A stretch of DNA of 64,000 nucleotides from Diprion similis (taxonomy: Eukaryota > Arthropoda > Insecta > Hymenoptera > Diprionidae): positions 13,662,001 to 13,726,000 of the forward strand of contig NC_060110.1 in assembly GCF_021155765.1 (NCBI RefSeq). The letters run 5' to 3'. Made by a program: the position numbers and the translations under genes. Every line of letters starts with the position of its first letter. The first letter of the stretch is position 1. Below, piece by piece: positions 1-13,600 of this stretch. The notes below the pieces were generated by a model, which was given only the letters and a program-made list of their open reading frames with translations, had not been told where the DNA came from and did no database searches.

Positions 1-3000
1 GTGCCGTCTTCGCACTCTCCGAGGAGTTGTTACAGTTTCCAAAAGTTTCACCCGCTGCCGCCTTCCCCGGCGCCTCGGGGTTTGCCGAAAATATTGCCAG
101 GAGATAATTGATACAACTTGACGATGTCAAATTCTCACTTGTCAAAAATATTTTCACGTCGTTCTTTCGTGTATATTTTCACCGTGGAATTCCGAAAGCC
201 CGGGGTAATTGACGGTTCATTTTTTTATACGAACTACTTTGTAACATATTTAAAAAAACGGGATATTTAAGCCGCCTCGATAAACGAAACTTTCGCCGAC
301 GATTTACACCAGGATCGTTTGAAAACCCGCTACGAGGATAATATCGAATAACTTTTCAACGTTATTAACAACCGACTCTAACGGGCATCGACACGACTGC
401 AGTTTCGGAAGGTGAAATGCCGTTGAAAAAAGATAATCAGAAGTTGGGATTTATCGGCACGGTGGGTTAATTATGCTAATAAGTCTGCCGGTGGTGGTAA
501 TAAGGCAGTTCTGGCCTGGGTCATACAGCTTTTACCCCTCTTTCCCGTACCTAAAAAGTGCCGAGAGTCTCTCCTCCTCCCCGAACGACTGGTGGAAAAT
601 AAAATAAAATCAGTTGTAAAGCAATTATTAATCGGGGAACATGCAACGTGGCCTGAAAACTTTTGGCGGCACGCAAATAAGCAATATTCCTTCTCCATAT
701 ACATGTTCCAACTTTGACTCGCCGTGCCCGCCGTTTTAATCCGCGTCTTTGGCACATGTACATAAAACGCGGAAGACCATTTATTCGTTCGAAACGCTAT
801 AATTCGCAGCGATAACTCGTGAGTTAACTTCACTTGTCGGTGTATATATATATAGGTACAACATATTTTTACAATATCGCTAATTTTGAGAACGACTCAT
901 GAGGTTACCAAAGATCCTGATCCTTGATTCTTAATTAACTCGAACGTAACACAAGAGCGAAAAAAAAAATCAGGGCAGGAAATCGCGAGCTGCGGGATCC
1001 GTAGTTTGGCGTGTTGGAAATCCGGAACTGAAACCGCGGCAATCAGTAGCAAACCTGGAGCAGTTCGTCTCGGCGACTGCAAACGGGCGAACGTACGTAT
1101 GCAAAGCGGCCACCGAAACAGGCCAAACACCCGAAACACCCGAAACAGCCCGTTCCCCTTCGTTTCAAGACAAACAGTAGCGGTATCTTAACAAGTGGAC
1201 GACGCCGAGCCCAAGACAAAGGGTAATTGAGGGCGTGGATTAATACCCCTATACGCGCGGAATCTGCAGGAGCTGGTCTTCGAAGTTGGAGTCTATCCTT
1301 CCGAGGAGAGGAGATAGTCAGTCCCTCTCCCCTGGACGACGCGGAGATGGGCGAGCGGTCGCAGCTCCTGCTTCGCCGATGGCCCCCAGGGATCGGGGAT
1401 GGGGAGGTCATCTTACTAATTAAACAATCAAATACGGGCTTCCAGGTACCCGCTGTGCAGGGATATACTATACATGTACCTTCCACCCGTATCCCCGCCA
1501 CTCTGCTATACTCCCCCTTCCCCCTTGCCCCCCTGGGGGAAAGAGAGATCGATTGATTGCTTTCCTCAAACTTCGATGACTTTCCCTCGGGGCACCCGCC
1601 CTTCGCTCTATACGACGACACACACGGCGATCATCGCCTTTTCTACCATGAAATTAAACAGACAGTCTAATCCAGCTATCACGGAGATAATGAGATCTTA
1701 ATTACTTCTCATCTCCAGTCGTTACGTTGTACGAAGAAGGTTGGAGCTGTTGGCGAACAGAAAATTACCAGAGGTTGAATTTTGGCGCGAGAACCTGAAG
1801 ATTTTTTTTTTTTTTTTTTTTCGTTTTGAAATCAAATTTTGAATCTCCGAATTGTATCTTGGCCATTCGGCTTGTATCGACACGCTAAATGATTGGCTAT
1901 AACTCTCGCGCAGAAGTAACCAGATGAGGTTTCATACTCCGGACACTCGGGTCGATTTCTCGTCCTAAAGTTACCGGCTGTAGTGTATCGATTACCAACG
2001 CGCATCTAGGCACACCGTGATCGTTGAGATAATGTGCTTTGGTAATGCGGGTGGGAGCCACAGAGCTTATCCAGGCGAGACATCTTGCCATGCGATCGTC
2101 AATATATAGAATAATGAAAGTTGTTCAAATAGGTGTTATACGCGATCGCGAACGTTGTGGTTATTGAAAAATGGCCAAGATTAGCATTTGCCATTATTTA
2201 AAATAGAATAGAGCGCGTATTAAACTTATTTTCCATTCTCATGTGTAGATCGTGACTTTCGTCACTTTACACCGTGGAGAAAAAAAGGACAAAAAAAAAA
2301 AAAAAAAATCAGATTTGCCCGCGTTGGATTGTGAGTTTTCCCTCTTGCCAACCTGTTTCTTTGTTCCATGCGAGGAATATTGAACGCAGAGCAAACGTCG
2401 TTGGTTCAAATATACGATATACCATGAATTTAGTAATTCTCAAAATGTAGAATTCGGGTAGTGCGTGAGGAATTCGAGATATGAACGAATATTGAAACGA
2501 CGGTGACATTCCATCGGCGGCACGACAAAGACTGCGATGTGATATGAGAGATACACAAACATCGCATCCGCAAACAACCCCCTCCCTATATACGTGCAGA
2601 CTCTCGGCGTTGCTGGATCTGCACATGCTAAATTGAATAATATTGTAATGTTGGACTTCAGATTCTACGCTAACGTAACAACGAACCGCAGCTCAGGTAC
2701 ATTATTGGAATTTCCCTCTCCACCCCCCTCCCCGCCATACTGCTCATCTCGCTGGAATGCAAGTCATTCAACGACATTCGACGACTGTACAGCAATATAC
2801 GCTCACTCGAAATAAGAAATCTCATAACATCCGCCACCGGTGTGTTCCGTCATGCAGGTACATCGATCCAGAACGTCTCCGCGTTTCGTCATCATTCGAT
2901 TCCTGGATTCCGACGTGTGATCCGAAGCTAAACGTAGCGCAGCACCGATTTCCGACAAGGTATACAATGAAATCGCGTTAGTCTGCGGGAAAACTTGTAT

Positions 3001-4379
3001 AAAAAATTGAATATCGAAGGGGTGGAAGCGGGACTTGACATCGTGTAATATTACGCATGTAAATTCAACGAGCACGTGAGATCGAGCGGGTGTTACAATG
3101 TTGGCATCGCGGCCGAAGTGAACGATAGGGCATTTGTTTATACTGGATAATTGCTTAGCAACAATACGGTAGTCGATATATTAATTATTGAACCGGGTGT
3201 CGGCAGCCTACGGCCTCAGACGAGAAGGGCGAGGGTCGCCTAGATACACGGCACGTGATAATTATTCTTTTAAATTTTACATTTTATAGCCGATCAACAG
3301 ACGGCGATAGGAGTAATTGCGTGCGTTCGATTGTAATACATTATTTCACCCCCCCTCCCCTCACAGACCTATCCTATTTTGTTTAGGCACTGTATATCGT
3401 TCGATCATCGTCCCCCAGGCTCACCGCACCGACGATACGAATTCTCTTCTACACTTTACCGGTTTTACACAACCCGCACCTTACACCATCTGGGGATCCT
3501 GAATGGGGTACACACGCGACCCATAAGGATCAAAAACCGTATTGGTTTGTACCTGCTTCTCTTATTCACGCGTATAACATGTAATACTCACTTGTTATAC
3601 AGCGGAAAAGAGAGCCTGATCACTTTTGGATTTTCGTATGGCATATTCGAGAAAAGCTGAAAGAAAAGAGGATATCCAAATGCTGCTTGCTGATTCGGGT
3701 GAAAGGATATGGATTGTTTTCACCACTATCGTCCGATCTGGAAAGTCTAGTTAACGATGGAAGGATCTGATCGGTCTTTCGGCTATCCATAAAAGTGATA
3801 ATGACGATAATTATGTTTGTGTTTATACAGCGAATGTTGAAGGAAGTATATAGCGTGTTGTTGCGCCGAAATCAGATATCGTCAGCAACGATATAACCGT
3901 CGAGATTATGGGACAAAAAATGCGAGGGTGAAATTGAAGAATCACTTGTCCGGCGTTGGATTCGAGGAAAATCGATAAAGGTGTGTAAAATAAGCTCTTG
4001 CACGGTGCACTCCGGGCTCGAAAGTCCCTGAATCCTTTCCTCAAATACGTTCGAATGAATCCTTCAGCAAGGGAGGGTGGATATAGTGCGGAACGTAATT
4101 TAGGCGGAACAAGATTGTTGATAAAAATCGTAAAACTTAACCGGCCCAACGCCCACACACCGTTAAACCGAAAGCAGGTGGTAGGAAATTGCTCAGTCGA
4201 TACTGAAACTCCGTATCATGAGACGATTCGTCGGCTAGTTAACCGGCGACCTTTGACCCAAGCCTTCTTGCTGCACAACACTCGGTGCATGCAGAGGGAC
4301 TGGTTACCGCTATTGATTATTACTTGTTATCTCGGTGAAGTATTGCACTGATATAGGCAACTGGCTATTGCACGACGCG
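1..4379. other. Gene-free left flank, block 1
   Basis: I see no supported gene here. The block holds a 20-base T run (1802-1821), an 18-base A run (2291-2308) and a GC-rich part (about 1000-1600). In the GC-rich part frames are open on both strands at once; the longest minus frame (1043-1621) lacks an ATG at its start and encodes biased, Arg/Ser/Gly/Cys-rich sequence. This is what low stop density in GC-rich DNA produces, so no coding call is made. Confidence 0.6.
1802..1821. repeat. Poly(T) run, 20 bases
   Basis: This is an uninterrupted run of 20 T on the plus strand. It could be the A-tail of an old minus-strand retroposed copy, but no target-site duplication or element body is visible next to it, so it is called a simple repeat. 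Confidence 0.9.
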
Positions 4380-5130
4380 ATGCGGCGTCTGTCGAGAGCA
4401 CCTTACATACATCACTCCTCGGTTTTATGCCCCCTGCGGAGATAAGGAGGAGAGTGATGGTTAGGCGATACCTGTGATTAATAATTCCGAGTCCTTATCG
4501 GATCCGGAGCATCGCACTCTCGGCTTCCTCTGTTAATCTGACCCCGCGAGCGATCGAACAAGTGCGGTTAATGATTCGGTTTCCTTGATTGACGGAATTA
4601 TAAGTCTCCGCCGTTTTATTTTACCTGGACGAATTGAGCCGTCGACTGCAATCCGATCGAGGTTGGGTGGCCTGAATTTTTTTTAAGTTTCAGGCGATAA
4701 TCAAACCCTTTCATCGGGCTGCCGGAAGCGGAAGACGATGGCGATAAACCTCCCCTGCAGGACTAACGTCGAGGACACAACGTTGCGTTGTGGCCGCGCG
4801 CCATCGGTGACAGTTTTGCCGTTTCGTGCATAAGTCGTGAAAGGCGGAGGCGTGATTACAGCTCGAGCCTTGATCGCCTTTGCGTTATTATCGCCACGGC
4901 TGCGTGTCTATGGCTCGAAATAGAAATTTCATCAATAAGGAACGCCGGCTAACTCTCAGCGAGTTTTGAAAGAAATACTCGCGGCTTACTCGCGCCGCAT
5001 GACGGGAATGAGAACGATCATTTCTCCTGGTAATTGGTTCTTAAAATATTCTCGATTCAGCGATAAGAATTGCCGCTCATTGATTACCCGTCATTAGCTC
5101 TACAGGCAGCGGTAAATTGAATACCCTTGC
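4380..5130. promoter_or_regulatory. Possible cis-regulatory segment
   Basis: This stretch has no long open frame and no simple repeat. It is dense in short motifs resembling transcription factor sites: GATAAGG (GATA type), GGTTTTATGCC (Hox/Caudal-like TTTTATG), TGATTGACGG (Exd/Pbx-like TGATTGA), several ATTA cores and an ACCTG E-box half. Such clustering is typical of insect enhancers, but short motifs occur often by chance. Conservation in related genomes or accessible chromatin would be needed to confirm it. Confidence 0.2.
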
Positions 5131-8100
5131 ATAATGACGTCGTTTCTTGCACAGATTTCCGCACGATTACACATTATTCACGATATTTGACTATACATTC
5201 TGCAAGTATGCTAATACACGGGCATCTGACTTACTTTGCGATGCTTCGGAGCGAATAGATTTTCCGAGAAAAGGGATTATCATTCGGTGCATTGTATGTC
5301 GCTGTCGGCTTTCTTGCGAACTAAATTTATCACCACGTTGCCGAGAACCATCGCGTGTCTAACCAGCTGATCATTTTATCGTGTAGGTACGAAATCCTTG
5401 CGGGGTGAGTGTTTAATATCAAAGTGTCAGATGTTCGGTTCATCAAGCATCCTCGCGTCAAACATCTGCCGTCCTCTCATCGCGCACGCAATGAATGAAT
5501 TAAGTCAAATAATCGTTGTGATTATTAGCCCGATAATTAAACCTGCACTTTCTGGTTCAGAGGTAAAAATGGAAGCAGGAAATCACTCATCTTTGGTCTT
5601 CTCTGTAAATGCGGATCGTTCCCTTATGGTTGCAGAAACACTGTAACCCCTCGGCGAGTTCCAGTTGACGTCTGTCGCTCTTTTCCGGTTTGGTCTACAT
5701 CGGAATGGGATAACTTCTGCCCGAAGCAACAGCGATTGTGGATGGCTGAAGTAATGATCTTGCATCGATGTAACGAATGACTTCCGCTTACCGTTTGCAA
5801 CTGTCTTTCTTCAAACTCGACGTTGGCGTATACGCCGGAAAACTTTTTGCCATGATATCTCGTCAGAGTTTCTACTGTTCTTGCCAAAAACTTGTGCATT
5901 GGCGTAATAATATTTTTGCCACGTTACTGCATCAGAGACAAATGTATAATATGTTGGGTGTATATAGTGCAAAAAGGTTTTTCGCCAACAGAGCGAACCA
6001 AAGTTGTGCGCATTTATTCCAACCGGTCACAAAATCCAAATCATCTAATTAGCAAATTTACTCTGAATGTTGAATAGATTTTACTCACTCCTCGTCGTCG
6101 AAATATTGTTATCTAACCAGAAATTCGAGCGAGATATTTCTTGTCAAATTTGTGTCCTCTCGGACAGAATCTACAAGGTATACGCCATTGTTCCCCAGGC
6201 GATACATCATTCGGCAGAATATCACAGACGGTTATTTCTTGTCTATCTTGAAGCAACGAAGTTTGCTGCCAACTCTACCGGTGATTTAGGACAGCGGAAA
6301 TGATTGGTTATAACGTCCCGAATGGCAACTGAATTTCCTCCAATAAATTTCCTAAATTAATAACTTGTGCAAGGTTTGCTTCAGTTTTTGTTTTATGAGC
6401 TGTCCTGAAATCAACGAATCGCAACCTTCCGCCTGTTTCTGTCGATTAACGAATTTCGGAATGAGCTTGGTTTTTGTCGCATTTTTTTCTTCTCCCTGCT
6501 GTAGGTACGCGCTTTTATAACATTTCGTGACCTATCCGAGAAACCACCTTCGTCTGAGATTGAAATCAAAGCATTCCCTCGCCAACTCGCGACTAATCAA
6601 ATTCGACAATAGCCGAGATTGAATTCGGAAAATTACTCGTTGAGTATAACGTGAACCTGACGCTGGGTCGAAGGACGCATTATAGCCACCTATAATGAGG
6701 ATTTTTGCTCGTTTCGATGATTTACCGGGCGAGATTTGAGTACAGTAAAACATGCACGATTCGTGTCAGACGGATTCAATATCCGACACATGATATATTC
6801 GATATATAATACGTATAAAACGTACAAGTTCGTATATTAAAATGATATCGACTTTGGAATGACGTCGCGACGTGTCGTGTTCGATACGTATATATCGCTC
6901 TCTTATTCTTCACTATTTATTACTTTTAGAAAGGAACGTCGACTGCTGCAGTATCCTACCTACCTACGAACCAGGTATGTTATACGAATATTTATCGTAT
7001 CGATAACCTCCTGTCTTGAACTCGTAAATCCTTGTATTTTTCTCTTTGGAATTTGAGAAATAAAAACGAGAAGTCACGAAAACTATACATAATTCCTAAC
7101 CAGCTTCGCGGCTTCCATAAATCTCCTTATATTCAATCATTGCTTTTTGCTGTTCGTTTTTTTTATCATCGTATAAAACACTTGTTTCTTGGATCAATAT
7201 TCAATCTTGGCATGTAACGATCACCGACGAAATTGGAAGACTGAAATACAGTTTCAATCACGACTGGTTTTAATGACCTGCTGAATTCTATTTGCCGTTT
7301 CTCTGTGATAGTTTTTCAAATCGTTTCTATTTCTATCTCACATCAGCTACAATCGGCGCCAGTTTTTCAATGGGAACGAAACACTGATCCTCAGTCTTGA
7401 ATCGCATTCACTTATACCAGTAAAACTTTTTCCCCGTCCTAAAATTATAGCCGCGGAAAATTTGTCACAAATGTCAATAGAGTTCAACAGACGATTATTT
7501 TTAGGCAATCTTAGGCACCGCCTCGTTTCACCGAGTGTCACACGAGTCGTGCTTTTCTCTACCATTTAGATTTTAGACGATTCCCTAACGACCCTGCAGG
7601 CTGAAGTCACGCGTTTGTCCCCACGGTGTCGTGGATGAGGACGGGGGTTTGGGGGAAACTGAAACGAGTCGGAATTGCGTTGAAACCATCAGAATTGATC
7701 GAACTACCACTGAACTTTATACACCGACCTAAAACGCTCGCACGCGACACCGATAAAACTGCGCAATTGTTTTCATAAATTATTAACTCAAACAACTAAA
7801 CTCCCGAAGCTTTTGTCACCCAGTTCTGATTCAATTCTCGAATAGTATTTTTAAACGACTACCGTGAGGAAATAAATTGTATTAAATTTGTTAATCACTC
7901 TTGCTTCGTCTCAGGATCGCACTTCTTTATACCTTTTTATCGACACCGTTTATTAATGGACAACTTATCGACTGTTCGATCAATCGATCTCGGAGGTTCG
8001 CTTATTCAAAAATGTTCGAATGACAAGGCGTGTATAGCTGTGGAAAAAAAACAGAGTTTTTTTTTTTTTTATATGTAACGTGTCGAGATGTGTTCGCTCC

Positions 8101-8652
8101 CCTGCGACAACAGACGCGTTGAGAGATATTGTGTGGAGCAAATTGATGCCGATTCGTATCAATCAATACACGCTCGTCGAGTGTGGATTTGACAGCGGGT
8201 TAGCTGAACACCGGGTTCCGATTTGATTTACGCCCGTCATATATCCTCTGCACTCCTGTTTGGCGTTCGATAAATTCCCGATAATTTTTACCTCGATTTA
8301 AAAGCCAGGGGAAAGCCGCAAATGACACGTGCATGGCTTGTGGTATGCATGCCAAAGCTGAATCGGACGAGAATTCGGCATTCGACACTTTGCCATGTGT
8401 GCGATAAATTCGTGTGTGCGAAACGGATGAATTTTTAAATTCAATAAAACTCACCGAGCGCTCAAAAAGTCGATATTGTTATCCCAGAATTTTCAAGTAT
8501 CACAGAAAGTTGATGTGAAGTTGAATTTTCACGTTATTTCATTCGCGGTATTATTGTCAACCGTTCCCAAAAAGCTGATACCATCTATAAAACCGGCAGA
8601 AATATAACAGACTAAATCGCCAAGGGTTCGCAAAAATATTTGATGAGAAATA

Positions 8653-8700
8653 GAGAGAGAAAGAGAGAGAGAGAGCGAGAGAGTGAGAGTGAGAGTGAGA
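8653..8700. repeat. GA-rich microsatellite
   Basis: This is an imperfect (GA)n tract with interruptions such as AAGAGA, GCGAGA and GTGAGA. In insects, GA/CT repeats can bind GAGA-type factors, but no promoter is recognisable here. Confidence 0.85.
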
Positions 8701-9022
8701 TCCGTTGAACGAAAGGGGTGGAAGAGTGAGGTAAGAGAGAGGATTTCGATTGAATAATTAATGTTTCATTACGGGGAAGCCTATAGGCTCTTTGCAAGCA
8801 CGACTACCTATTTCGTACATTCAGAAAAGCTTGAGCACACAAAGTTTGAATTCAGCTTTTCACATATTTCCTATACCCATTCAAGTGCCGTGAAAAGAAT
8901 TTTGTATCGAGGTATTGAGCCAGCTGGGCAATACTGCCTTACATCTCTGCGCAGCCGTGAAGTCCTGACCATTCGAATACATTCGAAGGAACATTCTTTT
9001 TGGTTTTACTTTGACGGTCATG

Positions 9023-9044
9023 GTTTTTTTTTTTTTTTTTTTTT
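9023..9044. repeat. Poly(T) run, about 22 bases
   Basis: This is a long T homopolymer followed by a short AT-rich stretch. No retroelement body is recognised beside it. Confidence 0.9.
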
Positions 9045-10556
9045 ATATTTTTAAACTTGAAACAACCTTTTGATGCGAAAGGTGAATATATCATTTGAAA
9101 TCCATTGCGATGTAGAACGCATAAAGATACAAAAGAAATACCGAAACCGAAGCTTTGTTTGTAACAATTAATTAATCAGTCAACAGCATATTGCTAGGAA
9201 TTTTTTTTTCACGCAGGACGCTTTACTCGATGATATGAAAAGTGCAGCCGAAACGCGCCGATTCTCCGAGATCAGTTCGTATAATATTCATCAGACGTCC
9301 CCTTTTGAAACATCCATTTTCTTCCCAATACGTGTTGACACACGCGAAATTGAGACACATTCAATTTTAAAGCGAGGCACGGCCGACGTTGCGCACCGTA
9401 GGCAGCGGGGAAAGTATAAATGACACGTGATAAGTCAGGGCAGGAGGGGTATTTTCCATTTGAAAGTATAGGGAACTCCGGTATAAGAAGATGCGACGTC
9501 CCGTCACATTTATCCATACCATACGAAAAAGCCGCCGTCCCAAGCCGGCATGCGTATAAGACGCAATTGCCTTTTCAATTTTTAATGCCCATGGAACACA
9601 TATTGCCTTATACGTTTATTCCGTATCTTCCTTACGTCAAACTCGTACTGCAGCATATATCGATATGACACTGTGACGTATTCACACTGCTCGGATCATC
9701 CTCGGGATGATCTTATGCATATCTGCGTTGTGAGTATCTAAACTGAACGCGTTTTTCGATGCAAGAAGATACCTGAATGAATTTGGATATTGAAGGGAGT
9801 TGGATGATCAAAAATCCATACTGATTATTAATTTTATTACGAGATAGTCGTACAGTGAGTATTCGTGAAGTTTTAGTATTCCTAAGCTACGAAGATATCT
9901 GTGAAAATGTTAAATTAAAAAATGTTAGAATAATAAACAAAAGTTTTTTTTATACACATCGATACTTCGTTTTGAATTGTTACATAATGGTTTAAAGATA
10001 GGGAGGATTCCTCGAGATTTAAGTCAATGATGGTGGATTTTATTCCGAAGACAAAGTCGCTGAACTATTTTTTGGTGACGCGTTGTTGAATATTTGATTT
10101 TACAATAATTCAACGATATTGATTGAAATCAACAAATCGCGGAAAACATATTTTAGTGACTTCGCAGAAAGTAGTCTTTTGAATAACATGAGCCATCGTA
10201 GAGTAAAGTCCAAAAAATCTATCAAATTTTTAACCATGTTGAAATAGTTTGAAACCTCACCTCGGTATCTAAGCTTTCCCTCAATGCGCGATTATTTCGT
10301 AATAATATTAATATAAAGTATCGGTATTCGGTCAAAAACCAAAATCCTCTTATCAGGGATCTGAAATTTATCAAGCATCTGCTTGTTGCCATCGTTTAAA
10401 GTGCGGATATCAGAATTTGACAAAAAATTTCATAGCCAGGAACAAGAAGTAATAGAAAATTGTCTTAAAAAAGAAGAATTGCAATCTTGGTAGATCCGTG
10501 ATAAGTCAAGTGATTTCTCAATGCGCTATCCAACAGTTCTCGTCACTATCGTGAAG

Positions 10557-10560
<4 letters not shown>

Positions 10561-10599
<39 letters not shown>
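10561..10599. repeat. Poly(A) run, 39 bases
   Basis: This is the longest homopolymer in the window, 39 uninterrupted A on the plus strand. A plus-strand retrotransposed sequence would end this way. The roughly 500 bases upstream are AT-rich with no long open frame, and I could not find a matching target-site duplication, so an element boundary is not claimed. Confidence 0.92.
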
Positions 10600-10603
<4 letters not shown>

Positions 10604-13600
10604 TCAAATACTTGCAATCATGTCGAGAGCATGAATTCTCTCTCCTTCTCCTTATTTCCTTCTCAGTTACCGAATTTTACCGGGCGGCAGTTTTATTTCG
10701 AAAGTTGTTGAGCAGAACGCTCGGCCGCCTTTCCCTCCGATTCGGGAAGCGAAACCTCGGCTCTCCCGGAACTTCTCGTTCTTGTTAACGTATAAGTAGG
10801 CTAAAGTAAACATTGTTCGGAGCGTTCCGTTGTGGGTAGGCATTTAATTAGGCCCGTGTTTAAGTGCGTGGGATTCTGCAGCTTGAGACAACGTCTTAGA
10901 TCTCGCACACAATTCCCTTCGTGCTCAAACGCCGTGGTTAGTTGTGGCTGAAGACGGATCTCGAAGGTTTTGGGAAACCGACTTACCACGACCGCTAATC
11001 TCGCGTCAACCGTTAGCGCGCCCTGCTAGTCTGCCACACCGAATCTTGGGGTTCCTGTAATAAAGGATGAAGAAAAATCCACCTCCTTGTAAATCAGAAA
11101 TACAAGTTAGAGTTTTAAAAATTGTTGTCGAAAAGAAAAAGTGACTGTAAAATAAACGACCAGATGCAAAGAGTTTTAGAAATTGATGTCGATTTAGTAT
11201 CTGTTTATTAGGTCGTGAATGGAAGATTATGTTGGATGGTTATAAATCGGTTCCAAATGTAGAAGAAATTACTCTCTAATTTTTTTGGTTTTTTATTCTC
11301 AGCCCTCGGTCTTCGTGTAGATTGTATATTTCACACGAGTCGTGGGTGCTTCGATTTAATATACCTATTATTTTTTAATCACTTTTCAAGCTATCCAACG
11401 TCGTGTTTTATAGTTTTTATTTAAATAACATTGGAAATTTTTTTTTAAACATTGGAATCTTATATCTCGAGACCAGAACGTATTTTTGTGAGGAATTGAA
11501 CGCTCTACAAAAAAGGTCTCATCACTTTATGATAAATCTACTCTTTCAAAATTTATTTATGGTCCTTAATACACAGTAATACACAAGCTTCGAAAAGATA
11601 AAAATTCCTTGAGGAATACCAGCCAAGGCTAGTCGTGGTTGAGAATCCGCGAAACTGCACGCCTGCGGTCTGGAGGGTTTTTGCATCTCGTGCTATATGC
11701 ACTTTAGGCCCTGACAGTTTTAACGGGCACCGGCTACGGTAGGTACGTTATGCTCGAGGCGTATGGAAGTATGGATTTCTCATAAACTCGATCTACCCAC
11801 TTCCCGGCTGGTACCCATAATTTCCAAAACACATATATTTAATTAAACAACCCCTCGAGTCGAGGTTAGCCGCGCTTGCGATAATCGCGATTCAACTTGC
11901 AGGTCTCGTTAAGCTCTTCGCCGGCACTTGCAGACCAATGGAAAAACCGGCTCGAAGAACAGCGGCCAATCAAAACGGGGCTATCGAAGGTACGAAAGGG
12001 CAGGCATGCGGAGCCTTGGCAAGCCTCCCGAGAAACGTATCGCGGCTGTGTACTGCATGTTCGCCGCAGTATCGTAACCGCGATCAGATATCAATGAAAT
12101 TTGCATAAAAATCTATACAATGCCCACGCCGAGTTACACACCCACACACCGTAGGCCAGACACTTGTTCATTTCGAAATTGCAACCCGGTGTTATTTACT
12201 GCAGCTCCGGCAGGCATGAGTGATGATTAAAAATTTCCTCCCCTATCTTGAGCTACATTTACTTACCCCCGTTCTCGATAGAGGCAAATCACGACGCGAA
12301 AGAGTCCGGGTTAGCCCAGCCTTTCGGATACGGTCAGAAAGTGTCCCCTGGCACAGTTGTCAGCTACCCCTTTCTACCGGGGAGAGTTGGTAAGGCGTGG
12401 AGAACGAGCGTAGTCGATAAGGGAGTCCGACATCGGCGCATCACCGCTTTTCGCAACTTTCTGCACTACCGACAGGAGGGTTCGACTTCTCACCCCTTTT
12501 CGTGGGGCTTGCGAGAAGCGAGAAGCGAGAAGCTTTCGCGAGAGAATTTTAACGGTCGTTTGTCGTGTCTCCGTTGCATTGCGGCGTTATCGTCTCGACT
12601 GTGTATATAAGGTTATATGTATATACCTTCGTATAGATTGCGAGTGAGGGGCGTCGGTAGTTGAGCAATATAATTGCAATCATTATGCAAATACATTGTA
12701 CCCACTGGCCTGTGTGTTACTACGCGTTTACACGCGTCGTTATAACTGATCGTTGACTATGAGAAATATCGTAGGTATCGTGCGAGTTTTGTATCTCGTA
12801 TCGATATCCGCGCGTTGGGTTTATATTTTAAAACTACGCTGAGATTTTCATCAGAAATTTATTACCCTTCGTTCCACAAGGCGATACCGTAATGTAATAA
12901 CACCCTCGACAATCTCTTGACGGGGAAAATTGCGCAGTGGTAGAAAAAGAAAACAAAGTAAGAAGTAATTTCAAGTTAGCAGAGAGTTAACAGAATATTG
13001 ACACGACATGCGGGGAAAATAATATTCACTCTTGACAGCCAAAATTATTTTATCACGTCTCTGCGATTTCTTATAAGATAACTAAATATACAACTCTGAA
13101 AACGTCGCATCGATGCAACCAAAGAAACTACTATCTACTCCAATTATTATTCTTCTCGCCAAACAATTACATTTAAGACCTTTTTATAACGGAAAAGTTT
13201 GATACCGTAATTCGAAAGATTTCGTTGCGATTTCACAATCAGCCACGAAATACGTATACAAATTATTTTCGTTAAAAAAATAAAGTTCAATTTTTTTTCT
13301 TCTGTATGGATACACGCAATTCTCCTTTTGAAATCATTTGTCAAAATTAATTGTGGATCCAGCTATGATTTCATCGTCACCTAGGTACTCGGAATATAAT
13401 AAAAAAAAAAAAAAAAAATCCTCTCACATGATTGGAATAGTTATTCCAAATTGACTACAATGCGATGATATGGTTAAGAAAATAGACAGCAATTTGAAGT
13501 AAATCTTCCGATATTATACGTGTATCCTTTTGCAGCTAAGGTTAAAAGTTCGTGACATCCATTGCGGCTGGTAAACTTTCCGATTGAATGTGAAGTATGA

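Larger units (their letters stand above)
5131..10560. other. Gene-free left flank, block 2
   Basis: No recognisable gene is present. The sequence is AT-rich, with only short open frames. It includes a GA-rich microsatellite at 8653-8700 and a T run at 9023-9044. An imperfect inverted repeat (GTGTC-AGA-CGGAT with ATCCG-ACAC) lies around 6763-6790. Confidence 0.6.

Noticed and set aside
1043..1621. 192-codon minus-strand open frame
   Set aside because: It does not start with ATG, lies in GC-rich DNA where other frames are also open on both strands, and encodes biased Arg/Ser/Gly/Cys sequence with no motif.
10561..10599. Tail of a non-LTR retrotransposon or SINE
   Set aside because: There is a long poly(A) run but no reverse transcriptase frame, pol III promoter boxes or target-site duplication that I could find beside it.
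12248..12610. 120-codon plus-strand open frame
   Set aside because: It lacks an ATG at its start, contains a simple GCGAGAA repeat and shows no motif.
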